Assembly: GCF_000472445.1 (NCBI RefSeq)
Contig: NZ_AXAJ01000014.1
Coordinates: 38,308 to 102,307, forward strand
From: Burkholderia sp. WSM2230
Lineage (GTDB): Bacteria; Pseudomonadota; Gammaproteobacteria; Burkholderiales; Burkholderiaceae
Direction: 5' to 3'
DNA length: 64,000 bases
The notes under the pieces are model-generated. The model searched no databases. It was not told the origin of the DNA and saw only the letters and a list, made by a program, of their open reading frames with translations. Below are positions 1 through 9,263 of this stretch, in pieces; positions within the stretch are counted from its first letter, which is position 1; each line of letters begins with the position of its first letter. The position numbers and the translations under genes are program-made.

Positions 1-56
1 TTTTTTATGGGCCGCCGAAATCGCGCTGTCAGGCCTTTCAGAAACGTCAGCGCAAC

Positions 57-710
57 TTACTGGGCAGCGTCCGCTTCACCCTTCGCGTCGGGGATCAGCC
101 AGCTTTCGATCAACTCGTGCGCTTCCTCGATGCCCACCCGCTTGAGCGCAGAAAAAAGCTGCGCCGTCAGTTCACCCTGATAACCCGCAGCGCGATACTC
201 AGCTAAACCCTTTTGCGTGGCGCGCAGCGCATTCACGCTTTCCTGACGCGTCAATTTGTCGCATTTGGTCAGAAGCGCATGGATCGGCTTGCCGGTCGGC
301 GCAAACCATTCGATCATCCGCCGGTCCAGATCGGTCAACGGGCGGCGCGCATCCATCATCAGGATCATGCCGCGCAATTGCGAGCGCGATTGCAGGTACG
401 AGGAAAGCAACGCCTCCCAGTGAGCCTTGGCTGCACCGGGCACTTCCGCATAGCCGTAACCCGGCAGGTCCACCAGATGCCCGGCCGGTTCGTCGGCCTT
501 GCCCACGGAAAAGTAGTTGATGTGCTGCGTACGTCCCGGCGTCTTACTCGCGAATGCCAGCCGCTTCTGATTGCACAAAATGTTGATGGCCGTCGATTTG
601 CCCGCATTGGAACGCCCGGCAAAAGCAATCTCGGGCTGCGCGGTGGCCGGCAAATCGCGCAGGTGATTGACGGTCGTGAAAAAGCGGGATTGGTGGAGCA
701 GGAAGGACAT
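57..710 (-). CDS. engB: Ribosome biogenesis GTP-binding protein EngB (YihA/YsxC)
   Basis: TRAFAC-class GTPase needed for late 50S ribosomal subunit assembly in the cytoplasm. Visible G-motifs from the chosen ATG: G1 GRSNAGKST at residues 32-40, the G2 region around KTPGRTQ, G3 DLPGYG at 81-86 and G4 TKCD near residue 147. At 217 aa it matches the usual family length. An in-frame start 51 bases upstream would add 17 residues. I chose the internal Met because [11 protein letters not shown] matches the N-terminus I know from Burkholderia EngB. The gene is divergent from the cytochrome c gene, with about 217 bases between them. The family assignment is certain; the start is likely. Confidence 0.95.
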   Translation of the reverse strand: MSFLLHQSRFFTTVNHLRDLPATAQPEIAFAGRSNAGKSTAINILCNQKRLAFASKTPGRTQHINYFSVGKADEPAGHLVDLPGYGYAEVPGAAKAHWEALLSSYLQSRSQLRGMILMMDARRPLTDLDRRMIEWFAPTGKPIHALLTKCDKLTRQESVNALRATQKGLAEYRAAGYQGELTAQLFSALKRVGIEEAHELIESWLIPDAKGEADAAQ

Positions 711-792
711 GAGCAGGCCAGATTTCGAGACGCCGGGGAACCCAGAGTGGGGACGGGTCAAGCCCGACTGGCGTCTTAGCGATTAGCGAGTT

Positions 793-802
793 ATTGTACA
801 AT
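793..802. promoter_or_regulatory. 10-bp perfect palindrome ATTGTACAAT in the engB/cytochrome c divergent region
   Basis: ATTGTACAAT reads the same on both strands and presents TACAAT, a -10-like hexamer, on each. It lies between the divergent engB and cytochrome c genes, where promoters are expected. No good -35 hexamer stands at 16-18 bases on either strand, so this could be a core promoter, an operator half-site or chance. Confidence 0.25.
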
Positions 803-927
803 ACGATGGTTTACTGAAAACCTGAGGGGGCCAGCCCGCGTGCCTCGGCGGCTCCTGGCGGTCACTTGGGTCGCCGTCGTATTGTGCAAAACCTCTAAAA
901 TCCCACAAGACGAGACAGGGTGTGCGA

Positions 928-1596
928 ATGAATCGACTGTGCAAGGCTCTGATGGTGTTTCAGGTAGCGGCAGGTCTTTCAGGTTTGGCAATTCAGGCAC
1001 GAGCAGCAGATCCAGCAAAGGCAGATCCGGCAAAGCCGGACATTAATCGGGGGCAGGCAATCGCAGTGCAGGTTTGCGCGTCGTGTCACGGCGCAGACGG
1101 CAACAGTGCCGGCGGTGCGTATCCGAAGCTGGCGGGTCAGCATCCCGACTATCTCGTCAAACAACTCAAGGATTTCAAGCCGCAGCCCGGCGCCAAACAG
1201 CCCGCGCGCAACAATGCGATCATGACGGGCATGGCTTCGGCGTTATCCGATCAGGACATGGTCAACGTCGCTGCCTATCTCGCGACGCAGGCTCAGAAGC
1301 CCGGTTATGCGCACAATGAAGACACTGTGGCGCTCGGGCAGAAGATTTACCGGGGCGGCATTGCGGACAAGGGCGTGCCGGCATGTGCAAGCTGTCACGG
1401 GCCCACGGGTCAAGGTATTCCGTCGCAATATCCGCGTTTGTCGGGACAATGGGCTGAATACACGGTGGCGCAGTTGAACGCGTTCACACAGGGCCCCGGC
1501 GCGCGCAATAACAACGAGGCGATGCATGCTGTCGCATCGCGTCTGTCGGACAGCGAGATCAAAGCTGTAGCCGATTACATCGCGGGCCTGCATTAA
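928..1596 (+). CDS. Di-heme cytochrome c4-type protein
   Basis: Periplasmic c-type cytochrome with two heme-binding domains, fitting the cytochrome c4 family of electron carriers to terminal oxidases. An N-terminal signal peptide (about residues 1-26, cleavage likely after ARA) is followed by heme site 1 CASCH at 50-54 and heme site 2 CASCH at 153-157. Each half has a downstream Met that could be the sixth ligand (for example in MTGMAS). Length is 222 aa. I took the ATG at 928 over the GTG at 922 because a GACAGGG sequence ends 7 bases before the ATG. A strong terminator follows, and the next two genes are the system II cytochrome c maturation factors, which attach heme to such proteins. Confidence 0.9.
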   Translation: MNRLCKALMVFQVAAGLSGLAIQARAADPAKADPAKPDINRGQAIAVQVCASCHGADGNSAGGAYPKLAGQHPDYLVKQLKDFKPQPGAKQPARNNAIMTGMASALSDQDMVNVAAYLATQAQKPGYAHNEDTVALGQKIYRGGIADKGVPACASCHGPTGQGIPSQYPRLSGQWAEYTVAQLNAFTQGPGARNNNEAMHAVASRLSDSEIKAVADYIAGLH

Positions 1597-1646
1597 GAGG
1601 TTCGCGCGCAAGTGCAACCGGCCCGTCGAGGCCGGTGAAAAACAAG

Positions 1647-1692
1647 AAAAGGGTGGGGGCGTCGTGTTTACGGTCGCCCTTCACCCTTTTTT
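1647..1692 (+). terminator. Rho-independent terminator after the cytochrome c gene
   Basis: A long stem is formed by AAAAGGGTGGGGGCG against CGCCCTTCACCCTTTT, with a loop of about 13 bases and a run of six T. It separates the cytochrome c transcript from the ccsB gene, which starts 21 bases later, so read-through may be partial. Confidence 0.85.
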
Positions 1693-1712
1693 GCTGTTCA
1701 GTCGGAGTATGA

Positions 1713-3911
1713 ATGAGCGTCACCACGTCGGGTTTGCAGTCGAAGTCGGGCAATCGCGTCTTGCGCAGCGCCGTCGAACTACTGAGTTCGATGCGTTTTG
1801 CGATTGCGCTGCTGGTGATTCTGTCTATCGCCAGCATCATCGGCACCGTTCTTACGCAGGACGATCCGTATCCCAATTACGTCAATCAGTTCGGTCCGTT
1901 CTGGGCCGACATCTTCCGCGCGCTGAGCCTCTACACGGTGTACAGCTCGTGGTGGTTCATGCTGATTCTCGGCTTTCTAATGGTGTCGGTGTCGCTGTGC
2001 GTGATCCGCAACGCGCCGAAAATGATCGCCGACGCGAAGAGCTGGAAAGACAAGGTCCGTGAAGCGAGCTTGCGCGCGTTTCATCACAAGAGCGATTTTG
2101 CGCTGCACGGCACGCGCGCGCAGACGGCGGCGGTGCTCGGCAAACTTTGCGCGAAGCTCGGCTACAAGTTTGTCACGCGCGAGTCCGACGGCGCCACGCT
2201 GATCGCGGCCAAGCGCGGCGCATTGACCAGGTTCGGCTATATCTCTGCGCACCTCGCGATCGTGGTTATCTGCCTCGGCGGCCTGCTTGACAGCAATCTG
2301 CCGATCAAGCTGCAAATGTGGCTCTTCGACAAAACGCCGATCCGCGCCAACACGGTCATTAACGAGATTCCGCCGGAGCACCGTCTGTCGCAGTCCAACC
2401 CGACGTTCCGCGGCTACGCGTGGGTGCCGGAAGGGCAGCACGTATCCACCGCGATTCTGAATCAGCCGGACGGCTCGCTGATCCAGGATCTGCCGTTCTC
2501 AATCGAACTGCAGAAGTTCATCGTCGACTATTACTCGACGGGCATGCCGAAGCTCTTCGCGAGCGACATTGTCGTGGTCGATCACAAGACCGGCGCGCGC
2601 GTGCCGGCGCGCATCGAGGTGAACAAGCCGTTCGAGTACGACGGCGTGTCGATCTATCAGTCGAGCTTCCAGGACGGCGGCTCGCAAATGGAGATGACGG
2701 CCTACCCGATGACTGGCGCGAGCGCGAAAACCGCGCCGTTCGGCGGCACGATCGGCGGCAATGCGCCGTTGAGCTCGGCCACGCCGCTCGCCGACGGCCA
2801 GACGGTCGAATTCACCGATTTCCGCGCGATCAACGTCGAAAACATCTCCAACGCCAACGGCCAGACCGATGCCCGGGGCGTCGCCGCGAACCGGTCGCTG
2901 AAGGAAGCCTTCGACGAGCGGCTCGGTTCCGGAGCGAAGACCTCGAAGCCGCTCGACCTGCACAACGTCGGCCCTTCGGTGCAATACAAGGTGCGCGACA
3001 AGGACGGCCAGGCGCGCGAGTACAACAACTACATGCTGCCGGTCGCGGTGGGCGGCGAGAGATTCTTCCTCGCGGGCATGCGCGTGAATCCCGACGATCC
3101 GTTCCGCTACCTGCGCATTCCCGCGGACACGGGCGGCACCGTCAAGGAGTGGATGAACCTGCGGGCCACGCTGGAAAGCGCGGCCGCGCGCGCGCAAGCC
3201 GCTCACCGCTTCGCGCTGCGCTCCGTGCCGCAAGCAAACACCGAATTGCAGCAGCATCTTGAAGAAAGCGCGCTGCGCGTGCTGACCCTTTTTGCGGGCG
3301 CGGACGCAAGCGTCAAGATGCCGAATGGCCAGCCGCTGGGCGGCTTCCAGGCCATCGCCGGCTTTATCGACCATTCGGTGCCGAAGGGCGAGCAGGAAAA
3401 GGCTGCGGGTTTGCTGCTGCGTATGCTGGAAGGTTCGATGTGGGACCTCTGGCAGCTGTCGCGCCAGCAGCAGGGCGAGCCGGACGCGCAGGCGAATGCA
3501 GAGGCGAGCCGCTTCGTCCAAAGCTCGATCAACGCGATATCTGACAGCTTTCTGTATGGATCGCCGGTCTACTTGCAACTCGACTCCTTCAAGCAGGTGC
3601 AAGCTTCGGTATTTCAGCTGACGCGCGCGCCGGGCAAAAAAGTCGTGTATCTTGGCAGCCTGCTCCTCGTATTGGGCATCTTTTCGATGTTCTACGTCCG
3701 CGAACGGCGCCTCTGGTTCTGGCTCAAAGATTCCGGGCAGGGCACGCATGTCGTGATGGCCATGTCGAGCGCCCGCAAAACGCTCGACTTCGAAAAAGAT
3801 TTCGCCCAGACGCGCGACGCGGTCGGCGCCGCGTTGGGCGCCAAACCCGCTGATGCGGCATCCGGCAACGCCGGGGCGCAGTCTGCAAGCTCACAAGATT
3901 CGACCCGGTAA
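1713..3911 (+). CDS. ccsB: Cytochrome c biogenesis protein ResB/CcsB
   Basis: Membrane component of the system II (Ccs) cytochrome c maturation machinery; with CcsA it moves heme across the inner membrane and presents it for ligation. The 732-aa protein has hydrophobic segments near the N-terminus (FAIALLVILSIASIIGTVL, then the WWFMLILGFLMVSVSLCV region), another around residue 180 (ISAHLAIVVICLGGLL), a large periplasmic domain, and a last segment near residue 645 (VVYLGSLLLVLGIFSMFYV). This is the ResB topology. A CGGAG ribosome-binding site lies 5 bases before the ATG. The stop is 4 bases from the ccsA start, so the two are co-transcribed. The C-terminal about 35 residues are Ala-rich and probably dispensable. 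Confidence 0.93.
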   Translation: MSVTTSGLQSKSGNRVLRSAVELLSSMRFAIALLVILSIASIIGTVLTQDDPYPNYVNQFGPFWADIFRALSLYTVYSSWWFMLILGFLMVSVSLCVIRNAPKMIADAKSWKDKVREASLRAFHHKSDFALHGTRAQTAAVLGKLCAKLGYKFVTRESDGATLIAAKRGALTRFGYISAHLAIVVICLGGLLDSNLPIKLQMWLFDKTPIRANTVINEIPPEHRLSQSNPTFRGYAWVPEGQHVSTAILNQPDGSLIQDLPFSIELQKFIVDYYSTGMPKLFASDIVVVDHKTGARVPARIEVNKPFEYDGVSIYQSSFQDGGSQMEMTAYPMTGASAKTAPFGGTIGGNAPLSSATPLADGQTVEFTDFRAINVENISNANGQTDARGVAANRSLKEAFDERLGSGAKTSKPLDLHNVGPSVQYKVRDKDGQAREYNNYMLPVAVGGERFFLAGMRVNPDDPFRYLRIPADTGGTVKEWMNLRATLESAAARAQAAHRFALRSVPQANTELQQHLEESALRVLTLFAGADASVKMPNGQPLGGFQAIAGFIDHSVPKGEQEKAAGLLLRMLEGSMWDLWQLSRQQQGEPDAQANAEASRFVQSSINAISDSFLYGSPVYLQLDSFKQVQASVFQLTRAPGKKVVYLGSLLLVLGIFSMFYVRERRLWFWLKDSGQGTHVVMAMSSARKTLDFEKDFAQTRDAVGAALGAKPADAASGNAGAQSASSQDSTR

Positions 3912-3915
3912 TACC

Positions 3916-5127
3916 ATGGACTTGACTCAGGTTTCCTCATCTTCCCGTTCCTCCGCGCGGCCCGCCAAGGCGCCGGCGGACGGAGCACTCAGCGCCGCCC
4001 AATTCGACGAGCGGCCATTCCTGAAACGGCTCGGTATCGTCGACTGGCTGTTCGCGCTCGCAATGGTCGCGGGCGCCGGCTTCGCACTGTCGCGCTATCA
4101 CCCGTTCATGAATTACTACGACAAGCTGGTGCTGGTGTGCTCGGTGCCGGTGTTCGTCGTGCTCGGCTGGCGCTGGAAACCCGCGCGTCCGCTCATGGCG
4201 GCAATCGCGGCGCTGTCGCTGCTGGCCATCCAGATCTATCACGGCGATCTGAGCCGCGCCGACAACGCGTTCTTCCTGAAGTATTTCCTGTCGAGCCAGT
4301 CCGCGATTCTGTGGATGAGCGCGCTGTTCGTGTTCGCAACGGTTTTCTACTGGATCGGTTTGCTGTCGCGCTCGCCCACCGGCGCGGCCATCGGTTCGCG
4401 AATGACCTGGGTCGCGGTGGCGATGGGCTTTGTCGGCCTGATGGTGCGCTGGTACGAGTCATACCTGATTGGCGCTGACGTCGGCCATATTCCCATTTCG
4501 AACCTGTACGAAGTGTTCGTGCTGTTCAGCCTGATCACCGCGCTCTTCTATTTGTATTACGAGCAGCACTACAACACGCGCGCGCTCGGCGCATTCGTGC
4601 TGCTCGTGATCAGCGCCGCCGTCGGCTTCCTGATGTGGTACTCGGTCGCTCGCGACGCGCAGCAGATTCAGCCGCTCGTTCCGGCCCTGCAAAGCTGGTG
4701 GATGAAAATTCACGTGCCAGCGAACTTCATCGGCTATGGTAGCTTTGCCCTGTCGGCAATGGTCGCGGTCGCCTACATCGGGAAAGAGCGCGGCGTGCTG
4801 GCCGATCGCCTGCCGGCGCTCGAAGTGCTCGACGACGTGATGTACAAGTCGATCGCCGTCGGCTTCGCGTTCTTCACGATTGCGACGATTCTCGGCGCGC
4901 TGTGGGCAGCGGAAGCCTGGGGCGGTTACTGGAGCTGGGACCCGAAGGAAACATGGGCGCTGATTGTCTGGCTGAACTACGCGGCCTGGCTGCATATGCG
5001 TCTGATGAAGGGCCTGCGCGGCGCCGTTGCCGCCTGGTGGGCGCTCACGGGCCTGCTGGTCACGACTTTCGCGTTCCTCGGCGTGAACATGTTCCTGTCG
5101 GGACTTCATAGTTACGGCAAGCTGTAA
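3916..5127 (+). CDS. ccsA: Cytochrome c biogenesis protein CcsA (heme handling)
   Basis: Partner of the upstream ResB/CcsB in system II cytochrome c maturation. The 403-aa polytopic inner-membrane protein carries the tryptophan-rich WWD heme-binding signature WGGYWSWDPKETWALIVWL near residue 335, and conserved His residues such as HSYGKL at the C-terminus. The N-terminus has an approximately 35-residue Ser/Ala-rich cytoplasmic extension. An in-frame start exists 63 bases upstream inside ccsB, but the ATG at 3916 sits just after the ccsB stop and is the natural choice. The ccsB-ccsA pair is followed by a terminator. Confidence 0.92.
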   Translation: MDLTQVSSSSRSSARPAKAPADGALSAAQFDERPFLKRLGIVDWLFALAMVAGAGFALSRYHPFMNYYDKLVLVCSVPVFVVLGWRWKPARPLMAAIAALSLLAIQIYHGDLSRADNAFFLKYFLSSQSAILWMSALFVFATVFYWIGLLSRSPTGAAIGSRMTWVAVAMGFVGLMVRWYESYLIGADVGHIPISNLYEVFVLFSLITALFYLYYEQHYNTRALGAFVLLVISAAVGFLMWYSVARDAQQIQPLVPALQSWWMKIHVPANFIGYGSFALSAMVAVAYIGKERGVLADRLPALEVLDDVMYKSIAVGFAFFTIATILGALWAAEAWGGYWSWDPKETWALIVWLNYAAWLHMRLMKGLRGAVAAWWALTGLLVTTFAFLGVNMFLSGLHSYGKL

Positions 5128-5152
5128 TATCCGCCGTTCTCGACCGACAAAG

Positions 5153-5185
5153 AACCGCCGCGTGTTTTGCACCGGCGGTTTTTTT
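5153..5185 (+). terminator. Rho-independent terminator after ccsBA
   Basis: Perfect 8-bp stem AACCGCCG / CGGCGGTT with a 12-base loop, followed by five more T. It ends the ccsB-ccsA transcript. Confidence 0.88.
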
Positions 5186-5309
5186 ATGGCTGGCGGAATA
5201 TTTGCACATGGAATGTGTTCGTAATTGAGAACGCGTGAAATGGCCCGACGAGCGATCATCACCATGGCCCCGCTGGATGGCTCAAGCAGAGGCCGCAAGG
5301 AGCAGCACG

Positions 5310-6305
5310 ATGTGGATCAAGCGAAGCGACAGGATTCAACTCACCGGCGACGATATCGCTCGCAGCGAAATCACGCCGCAGCACATCTTCGAGAACCGGC
5401 GGCGCGTGCTGCAGGCGGCCGGCGCGTTGGCGCTCGGAAGTCTGATTGGCGTGAACGGCGAAGCGCTGGCGGCCTACACGTCGCCGGACTCGAAGGCGCA
5501 GAAGCTGGCCGCGAAGACGAACGCAAAGTTCGTCGCGCTCGACAAGATCACGCCGTTCAAGGACATCACCAGCTACAACAACTATTACGAGTTCGGCACG
5601 GATAAATCCGATCCGGCCCAACACGCGGGCACCTTGCGGCCGCGTCCGTGGAAAGTGAGCGTCGAAGGCGAAATCAAAAACCCGAAGGTGTACGACATCG
5701 ACGAGCTGCTCAAGCTCGCGCCGCTCGAGGAGCGCGTGTACCGGCTGCGTTGCGTCGAAGGGTGGTCGATGGTGATTCCGTGGATCGGCGTGCCGCTCGC
5801 GGAGCTGATCAAGCGCGTGCAGCCCACCGGCAACGCGAAATACGTGCAGTTCATCACGCTGGCGGATCCGTCGCAGATGCCTGGGCTTTCCACGCCGATA
5901 CTCGATTGGCCATATTCGGAAGGCCTGCGCATGGACGAGGCGATGAACCCGCTTACGCTGCTCACCATGGGCGTGTACGGCCAGGTGCTGCCCAATCAGA
6001 ACGGCGCGCCGGTTCGCGTCGTGGTGCCGTGGAAATATGGCTTCAAGAGCGCGAAGTCGCTCGTGAAAATCCGCTTTGTCGAAAAGCAGCCGCCGACGAG
6101 CTGGAACACGTATGCATCGAACGAGTATGGTTTCTATTCGAACGTGAACCCCAACGTCGATCACCCGCGTTGGAGCCAGGCGGCCGAGCGGCGCATCGGC
6201 GAAGACGGCTTTTTCACGCCGAAGCGCAAGACGCTGATGTTCAACGGCTACGGCGATCAGGTCGCGTCGCTGTATCAGGGCATGGACCTGAAGAAAAACT
6301 TCTGA
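5310..6305 (+). CDS. msrP: Protein-methionine-sulfoxide reductase catalytic subunit MsrP (YedY)
   Basis: Periplasmic molybdopterin enzyme that reduces oxidised methionines in envelope proteins, receiving electrons from MsrQ. The 331-aa protein has a Tat signal with [10 protein letters not shown] (Arg at 30-32), consistent with folded export of a Mo-cofactor enzyme. The sulfite-oxidase-like fold is indicated by the conserved [14 protein letters not shown] segment, in which Cys148 should ligate molybdenum. I chose the ATG at 5310 because AAGGAG lies 7 bases upstream; an in-frame start 75 bases earlier has no such site. The msrQ start follows 5 bases after the stop. Confidence 0.93.
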   Translation: MWIKRSDRIQLTGDDIARSEITPQHIFENRRRVLQAAGALALGSLIGVNGEALAAYTSPDSKAQKLAAKTNAKFVALDKITPFKDITSYNNYYEFGTDKSDPAQHAGTLRPRPWKVSVEGEIKNPKVYDIDELLKLAPLEERVYRLRCVEGWSMVIPWIGVPLAELIKRVQPTGNAKYVQFITLADPSQMPGLSTPILDWPYSEGLRMDEAMNPLTLLTMGVYGQVLPNQNGAPVRVVVPWKYGFKSAKSLVKIRFVEKQPPTSWNTYASNEYGFYSNVNPNVDHPRWSQAAERRIGEDGFFTPKRKTLMFNGYGDQVASLYQGMDLKKNF

Positions 6306-6310
6306 GCGAC

Positions 6311-7060
6311 ATGACGATGGCTTCCGACTCTCAATCCGCCGCTCGCATCGAGCGCCGCGCGCCGCGCGCGCAGGCGGGTGCGAAGGCACCGGCTTCCGCG
6401 GCGGCGAGGCGGCCGGCCGCAGGTTTGCGCTGGGTCGTGCCCGCGAAAATCGCGGTATTCGTCGCCGCGTGGTATCCGCTCGCGCGCATCGTGTTGTTTG
6501 GCTTGACCGACCGGCTGGGCGCCAACCCGATCGAGTTCATCACGCGTTCCACGGGGCTGTGGACACTCGTGTTTCTGTGCATCACGCTGGCCGTGACGCC
6601 GTTGCGCCGGCTCACCGGCGTCGCGGCGTTCGTGCGGTTTCGCCGCATGCTCGGGCTTTACGCGTTCTTCTACGCGACGCTCCATTTCACGACGTATCTC
6701 TGGTTCGACAAGTGGTTCGACGTCGCTGAAATCGTCAAGGACATCGGCAAGCGGCCGTTCATCACCGTCGGCTTTGCCGCGTTCGTGCTGTTGATCGCGT
6801 TGGCTGTCACGTCGCCGCGCGCGATGGTGCGCAAGCTCGGCCGCCGCTGGCAGAGCTTGCATCGCGCGATCTATGCGATCGGCGCGCTGGCGATTCTGCA
6901 CTTCTGGTGGATGAAGGCCGGCAAGCACGACCTGCTGCTGCCGAAGATCTACGGCGCGATCATGCTGATGCTACTGGGCTGGCGTTTGATCGTGTGGTTG
7001 CGCGAGCGTCGGTTAAAGCCGCGATCAACGGTTGATCAGCGGGCAATAAGCGGACGATAA
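6311..7060 (+). CDS. msrQ: Heme-binding membrane subunit MsrQ (YedZ)
   Basis: Inner-membrane b-type cytochrome of the ferric reductase-like family that passes electrons from the quinone pool to MsrP. The 249-aa protein has an approximately 45-residue Ala/Arg-rich cytoplasmic leader, then about six hydrophobic segments. Likely heme-ligand His residues occur in ATLHFTTYLWF, the SLHRAIYAIGAL segment and LHFWWMKAGKH. The second ATG, 6 bases downstream, is an equal candidate. The stop codon sits at the end of the second copy of an 11-bp tandem repeat, so the last residues (AISGR) are repeat-encoded. Confidence 0.9.
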   Translation: MTMASDSQSAARIERRAPRAQAGAKAPASAAARRPAAGLRWVVPAKIAVFVAAWYPLARIVLFGLTDRLGANPIEFITRSTGLWTLVFLCITLAVTPLRRLTGVAAFVRFRRMLGLYAFFYATLHFTTYLWFDKWFDVAEIVKDIGKRPFITVGFAAFVLLIALAVTSPRAMVRKLGRRWQSLHRAIYAIGALAILHFWWMKAGKHDLLLPKIYGAIMLMLLGWRLIVWLRERRLKPRSTVDQRAISGR

Positions 7061-7082
7061 GCGGGCGATAAACGGACGATAA
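7039..7082. repeat. Four tandem copies of an 11-bp unit across the msrQ stop codon
   Basis: Units are GCGGGCAATAA, GCGGACGATAA, GCGGGCGATAA and ACGGACGATAA. The msrQ TAA is the end of unit two, and each unit ends in TAA. Copy-number change would alter the 3' UTR or the last few codons. Confidence 0.85.
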
Positions 7083-7095
7083 ACCCGCACCAATA

Positions 7096-7129
7096 AAAAA
7101 GGCGATGCCACAACGGCATCGCCTTTTTC
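7096..7129. terminator. Bidirectional terminator between msrQ and lysA
   Basis: Stem GGCGATGCC / GGCATCGCC with a 5-base loop (ACAAC), flanked by a run of A on the left and T on the right. It works in both directions between the convergent msrQ (+) and lysA (-). Confidence 0.9.
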
Positions 7130-7152
7130 ATGTGACCGTCCACCCGCGCTGG

Positions 7153-8415
7153 TTATGCCGGCAAGATCGTTTCGCCCGCAAACAGTTGCTGCACTTCCTC
7201 ACGAGCGCGGACCACATGCGCTTGTGTACCATCAACCATCACCTCCGCTGCACGCGGACGGGTGTTGTAGTTCGAGCTCATCACGAAGCCATAGGCGCCG
7301 GCCGAACGAATCGCGAGCAGGTCGCCCGGCTCGACGCAGAGCAACCGCTCGCGCCCGAGCCAGTCGCCGCTTTCGCAAACCGGGCCCACTACGTCGTAGA
7401 CATGCGCGGGCAGTTCGCGCTGAACGACGGCGTCTATGGCGTGATACGCCTCGTACATCGCGGGGCGGGCGAGATCGTTCATGGCCGCGTCGACGATGGC
7501 GAAGTTCTTTTCAGCGCCCGGCTTCAGAAACTCGACGCGCGTGAGCAGCAGACCTGCATTGCCGACCAGCGAACGGCCCGGCTCGAAATACACCTCGCGA
7601 TGGCCGTGACCGCGCGCCTCAATCCGGTCGAGCACGGTGCGCACGAACTCGCCGATGTCCGGCGGCGTTTCGTCGTCGTAGGTAATGCCGAGACCGCCGC
7701 CCACGTCGATATGACGAATCGTGATGCCGTCCTGCTCGAGCTGTTCGACCAGTTCCAGGACCTTGTCCACCGCGTCGAGGTACGGCGCGACTTCGGTAAT
7801 CTGCGAGCCGATATGGCAGTCGATGCCGACCACCTCGAGGTTCGCCATGGCCGCGGCCGCCTGATAGGTGGCGCGCGCCTCTTCGAATGCGACGCCGAAC
7901 TTGTTCGACTTGAGTCCTGTGGAAATGTACGGGTGCGTTTTCGCGTCGACGTCCGGGTTCACGCGCAGCGAAACCGGCGCCTTCTTGCCCAGTTGCGCAG
8001 CGACCGCGTTCAGGCGATCGAGCTCCGGAATCGACTCGACGTTAAAGCACTTGACGCCGGCCTCCAGCGCCTCGCGCATTTCGTTCGCATGCTTGCCGAC
8101 GCCAGAAAACACGGTATGTTCCGCCTTGCCGCCGGCGGCCAGCACGCGCGCCAGTTCGCCGCCCGACACAATGTCGAAGCCCGCGCCAAGACGCGCGAAC
8201 ACGTTCAGCACCGCGAGATTGCTGTTGGCCTTGACGGCGACGTGCACGCTGGCGCGACGGCCGGCGCATGCGCCCGCGTATGCGTTCCATGCGTCGGTCA
8301 GCGCGGCGCGCGAGTACACGTAGAGCGGCGTGCCGAACTGTTCGGCGAGCGAAACGGCGGACACGCCTTCGGCGTGAAGCACGCCGTCGACGTAGTCAAA
8401 TGCAGGTCGAGTCAT
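7153..8415 (-). CDS. lysA: Diaminopimelate decarboxylase
   Basis: PLP enzyme converting meso-diaminopimelate to L-lysine, the last step of the pathway. The 420-aa protein is an alanine-racemase-fold decarboxylase: Lys62 in AVKAN should form the PLP Schiff base, with HIGSQ, the phosphate-binding GGGLG loop, EPGRS, and CESGD bearing the Cys contributed across the dimer interface. The ATG at 8415 (MTRPAFDYVDG) is preferred over a longer frame that would run into lptM. It lies 7 bases after the lptM stop, so the two form an operon. The N-terminal Phe-Asp-Tyr motif is typical of the family. Confidence 0.96.
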   Translation of the reverse strand: MTRPAFDYVDGVLHAEGVSAVSLAEQFGTPLYVYSRAALTDAWNAYAGACAGRRASVHVAVKANSNLAVLNVFARLGAGFDIVSGGELARVLAAGGKAEHTVFSGVGKHANEMREALEAGVKCFNVESIPELDRLNAVAAQLGKKAPVSLRVNPDVDAKTHPYISTGLKSNKFGVAFEEARATYQAAAAMANLEVVGIDCHIGSQITEVAPYLDAVDKVLELVEQLEQDGITIRHIDVGGGLGITYDDETPPDIGEFVRTVLDRIEARGHGHREVYFEPGRSLVGNAGLLLTRVEFLKPGAEKNFAIVDAAMNDLARPAMYEAYHAIDAVVQRELPAHVYDVVGPVCESGDWLGRERLLCVEPGDLLAIRSAGAYGFVMSSNYNTRPRAAEVMVDGTQAHVVRAREEVQQLFAGETILPA

Positions 8416-8422
8416 GCGAGTC

Positions 8423-8788
8423 TTATTGAGCGGGAGTGGCAGCGGAGGCGGGCTGGGAAGCCGATGCGGCCGACGCAGCAGAAGCGGCGGACGTGGACGG
8501 CGCGGACAGTTCGTTCGCCGGAGCAAGCGAGAGCGGCGTGCCGGACGTGTCGGGAATGGAGTCCGCGTCGGATGCGGTTTCAGCGCCAGGTTTCACTTCG
8601 TCTGGCGACGGCGGCTGCGTGCGGTCGATCGGCTTGGCCGGCAACGGCGGCACGGTTGGCAAATACAGCGAACCGCGCTGCCCGCAGCCGGCGAGCGAAC
8701 CGCCGAGCGCGCAACCTGCGAGAATGGCTAAACCCGCTACAATCGCGCGGCCGGGCGCCGCCGCGCGCATCCGAGATACGACTCGCAT
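8423..8788 (-). CDS. lptM: Small lipoprotein LptM (YifL-like)
   Basis: A short lipoprotein family encoded beside lysA and cyaY in many proteobacteria, linked to maturation of the LptD-LptE LPS translocon. The 121-aa protein has a hydrophobic signal and a lipobox ending in LAGC, directly followed by GQRGSLYLP, the conserved core of the family. The remainder is Pro/Ser/Ala-rich and low in complexity. The start could also be the Met 18 bases downstream (MRAAAPGRA). The gene is divergent from cyaY with only 35 bases between starts, so the two promoters must overlap or lie within coding DNA. The role is inferred from family knowledge. Confidence 0.85.
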   Translation of the reverse strand: MRVVSRMRAAAPGRAIVAGLAILAGCALGGSLAGCGQRGSLYLPTVPPLPAKPIDRTQPPSPDEVKPGAETASDADSIPDTSGTPLSLAPANELSAPSTSAASAASAASASQPASAATPAQ

Positions 8789-8823
8789 GACTGTCCCTGA
8801 ATGAATAATCGATGGAGTTTAGC

Positions 8824-9141
8824 ATGTCCGATAGTGATTACCTGACCCGCGCGGAGGCCGCGCTAGCCGCCATCGAACGCGCGCTGGACGACGCCGAGGC
8901 CGACATCGAACTCGAGCGCAGCGGCAACGTGCTGACCCTCGAGTTCGCGAATCGCTCGAAGATCATCGTCAATCTGCAACCGCCCATGAGCGAGATCTGG
9001 ATCGCCGCGAAGGCGGGCGGTTTTCACTACCGTCTGGTCGACGGCGAGTGGCGCGACACGCGAAGCGGCAAGGAGTTTTTCGCGGCGCTTTCCGAGTACG
9101 CGACCCAACAGGCCGGCGAGCCGGTCCACTTCGAAGCCTGA
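8824..9141 (+). CDS. cyaY: Frataxin homologue CyaY
   Basis: Bacterial frataxin, an iron-binding regulator of Fe-S cluster assembly (IscS partner). At 105 aa it matches the family. The N-terminal helix is rich in acidic residues ([10 protein letters not shown]), forming the iron-binding ridge, and the strands carry the conserved [20 protein letters not shown] region. I chose the ATG at 8824 over one 12 bases earlier because GGAG at 8814-8817 is correctly spaced only for the later start. Confidence 0.94.
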   Translation: MSDSDYLTRAEAALAAIERALDDAEADIELERSGNVLTLEFANRSKIIVNLQPPMSEIWIAAKAGGFHYRLVDGEWRDTRSGKEFFAALSEYATQQAGEPVHFEA

Positions 9142-9174
9142 ATACGCTCGCCGGTTGTTGAGCGAGAGTCAAAG

Positions 9175-9202
9175 GGTCGAAGGTCGAAGGTCGAAGGTCG
9201 AA
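9175..9202. repeat. Four tandem copies of a 7-bp unit after cyaY
   Basis: GGTCGAA repeated four times without variation, between the cyaY stop and the shared terminator. Confidence 0.85.
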
Positions 9203-9241
9203 AAAAAGCCGCCGCGCAGACCATGCGCGGCGGCTTTTTTT
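9201..9241. terminator. Bidirectional terminator between cyaY and mrcA
   Basis: A perfect stem of ten GC-type pairs, GCCGCCGCGC / GCGCGGCGGC, extended by seven A-T pairs, with a 7-base loop. A-rich on one side and T-rich on the other, it serves the convergent cyaY (+) and mrcA (-). Confidence 0.93.
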
Positions 9242-9263
9242 CCAACTGCATGCGGGCCGCTCG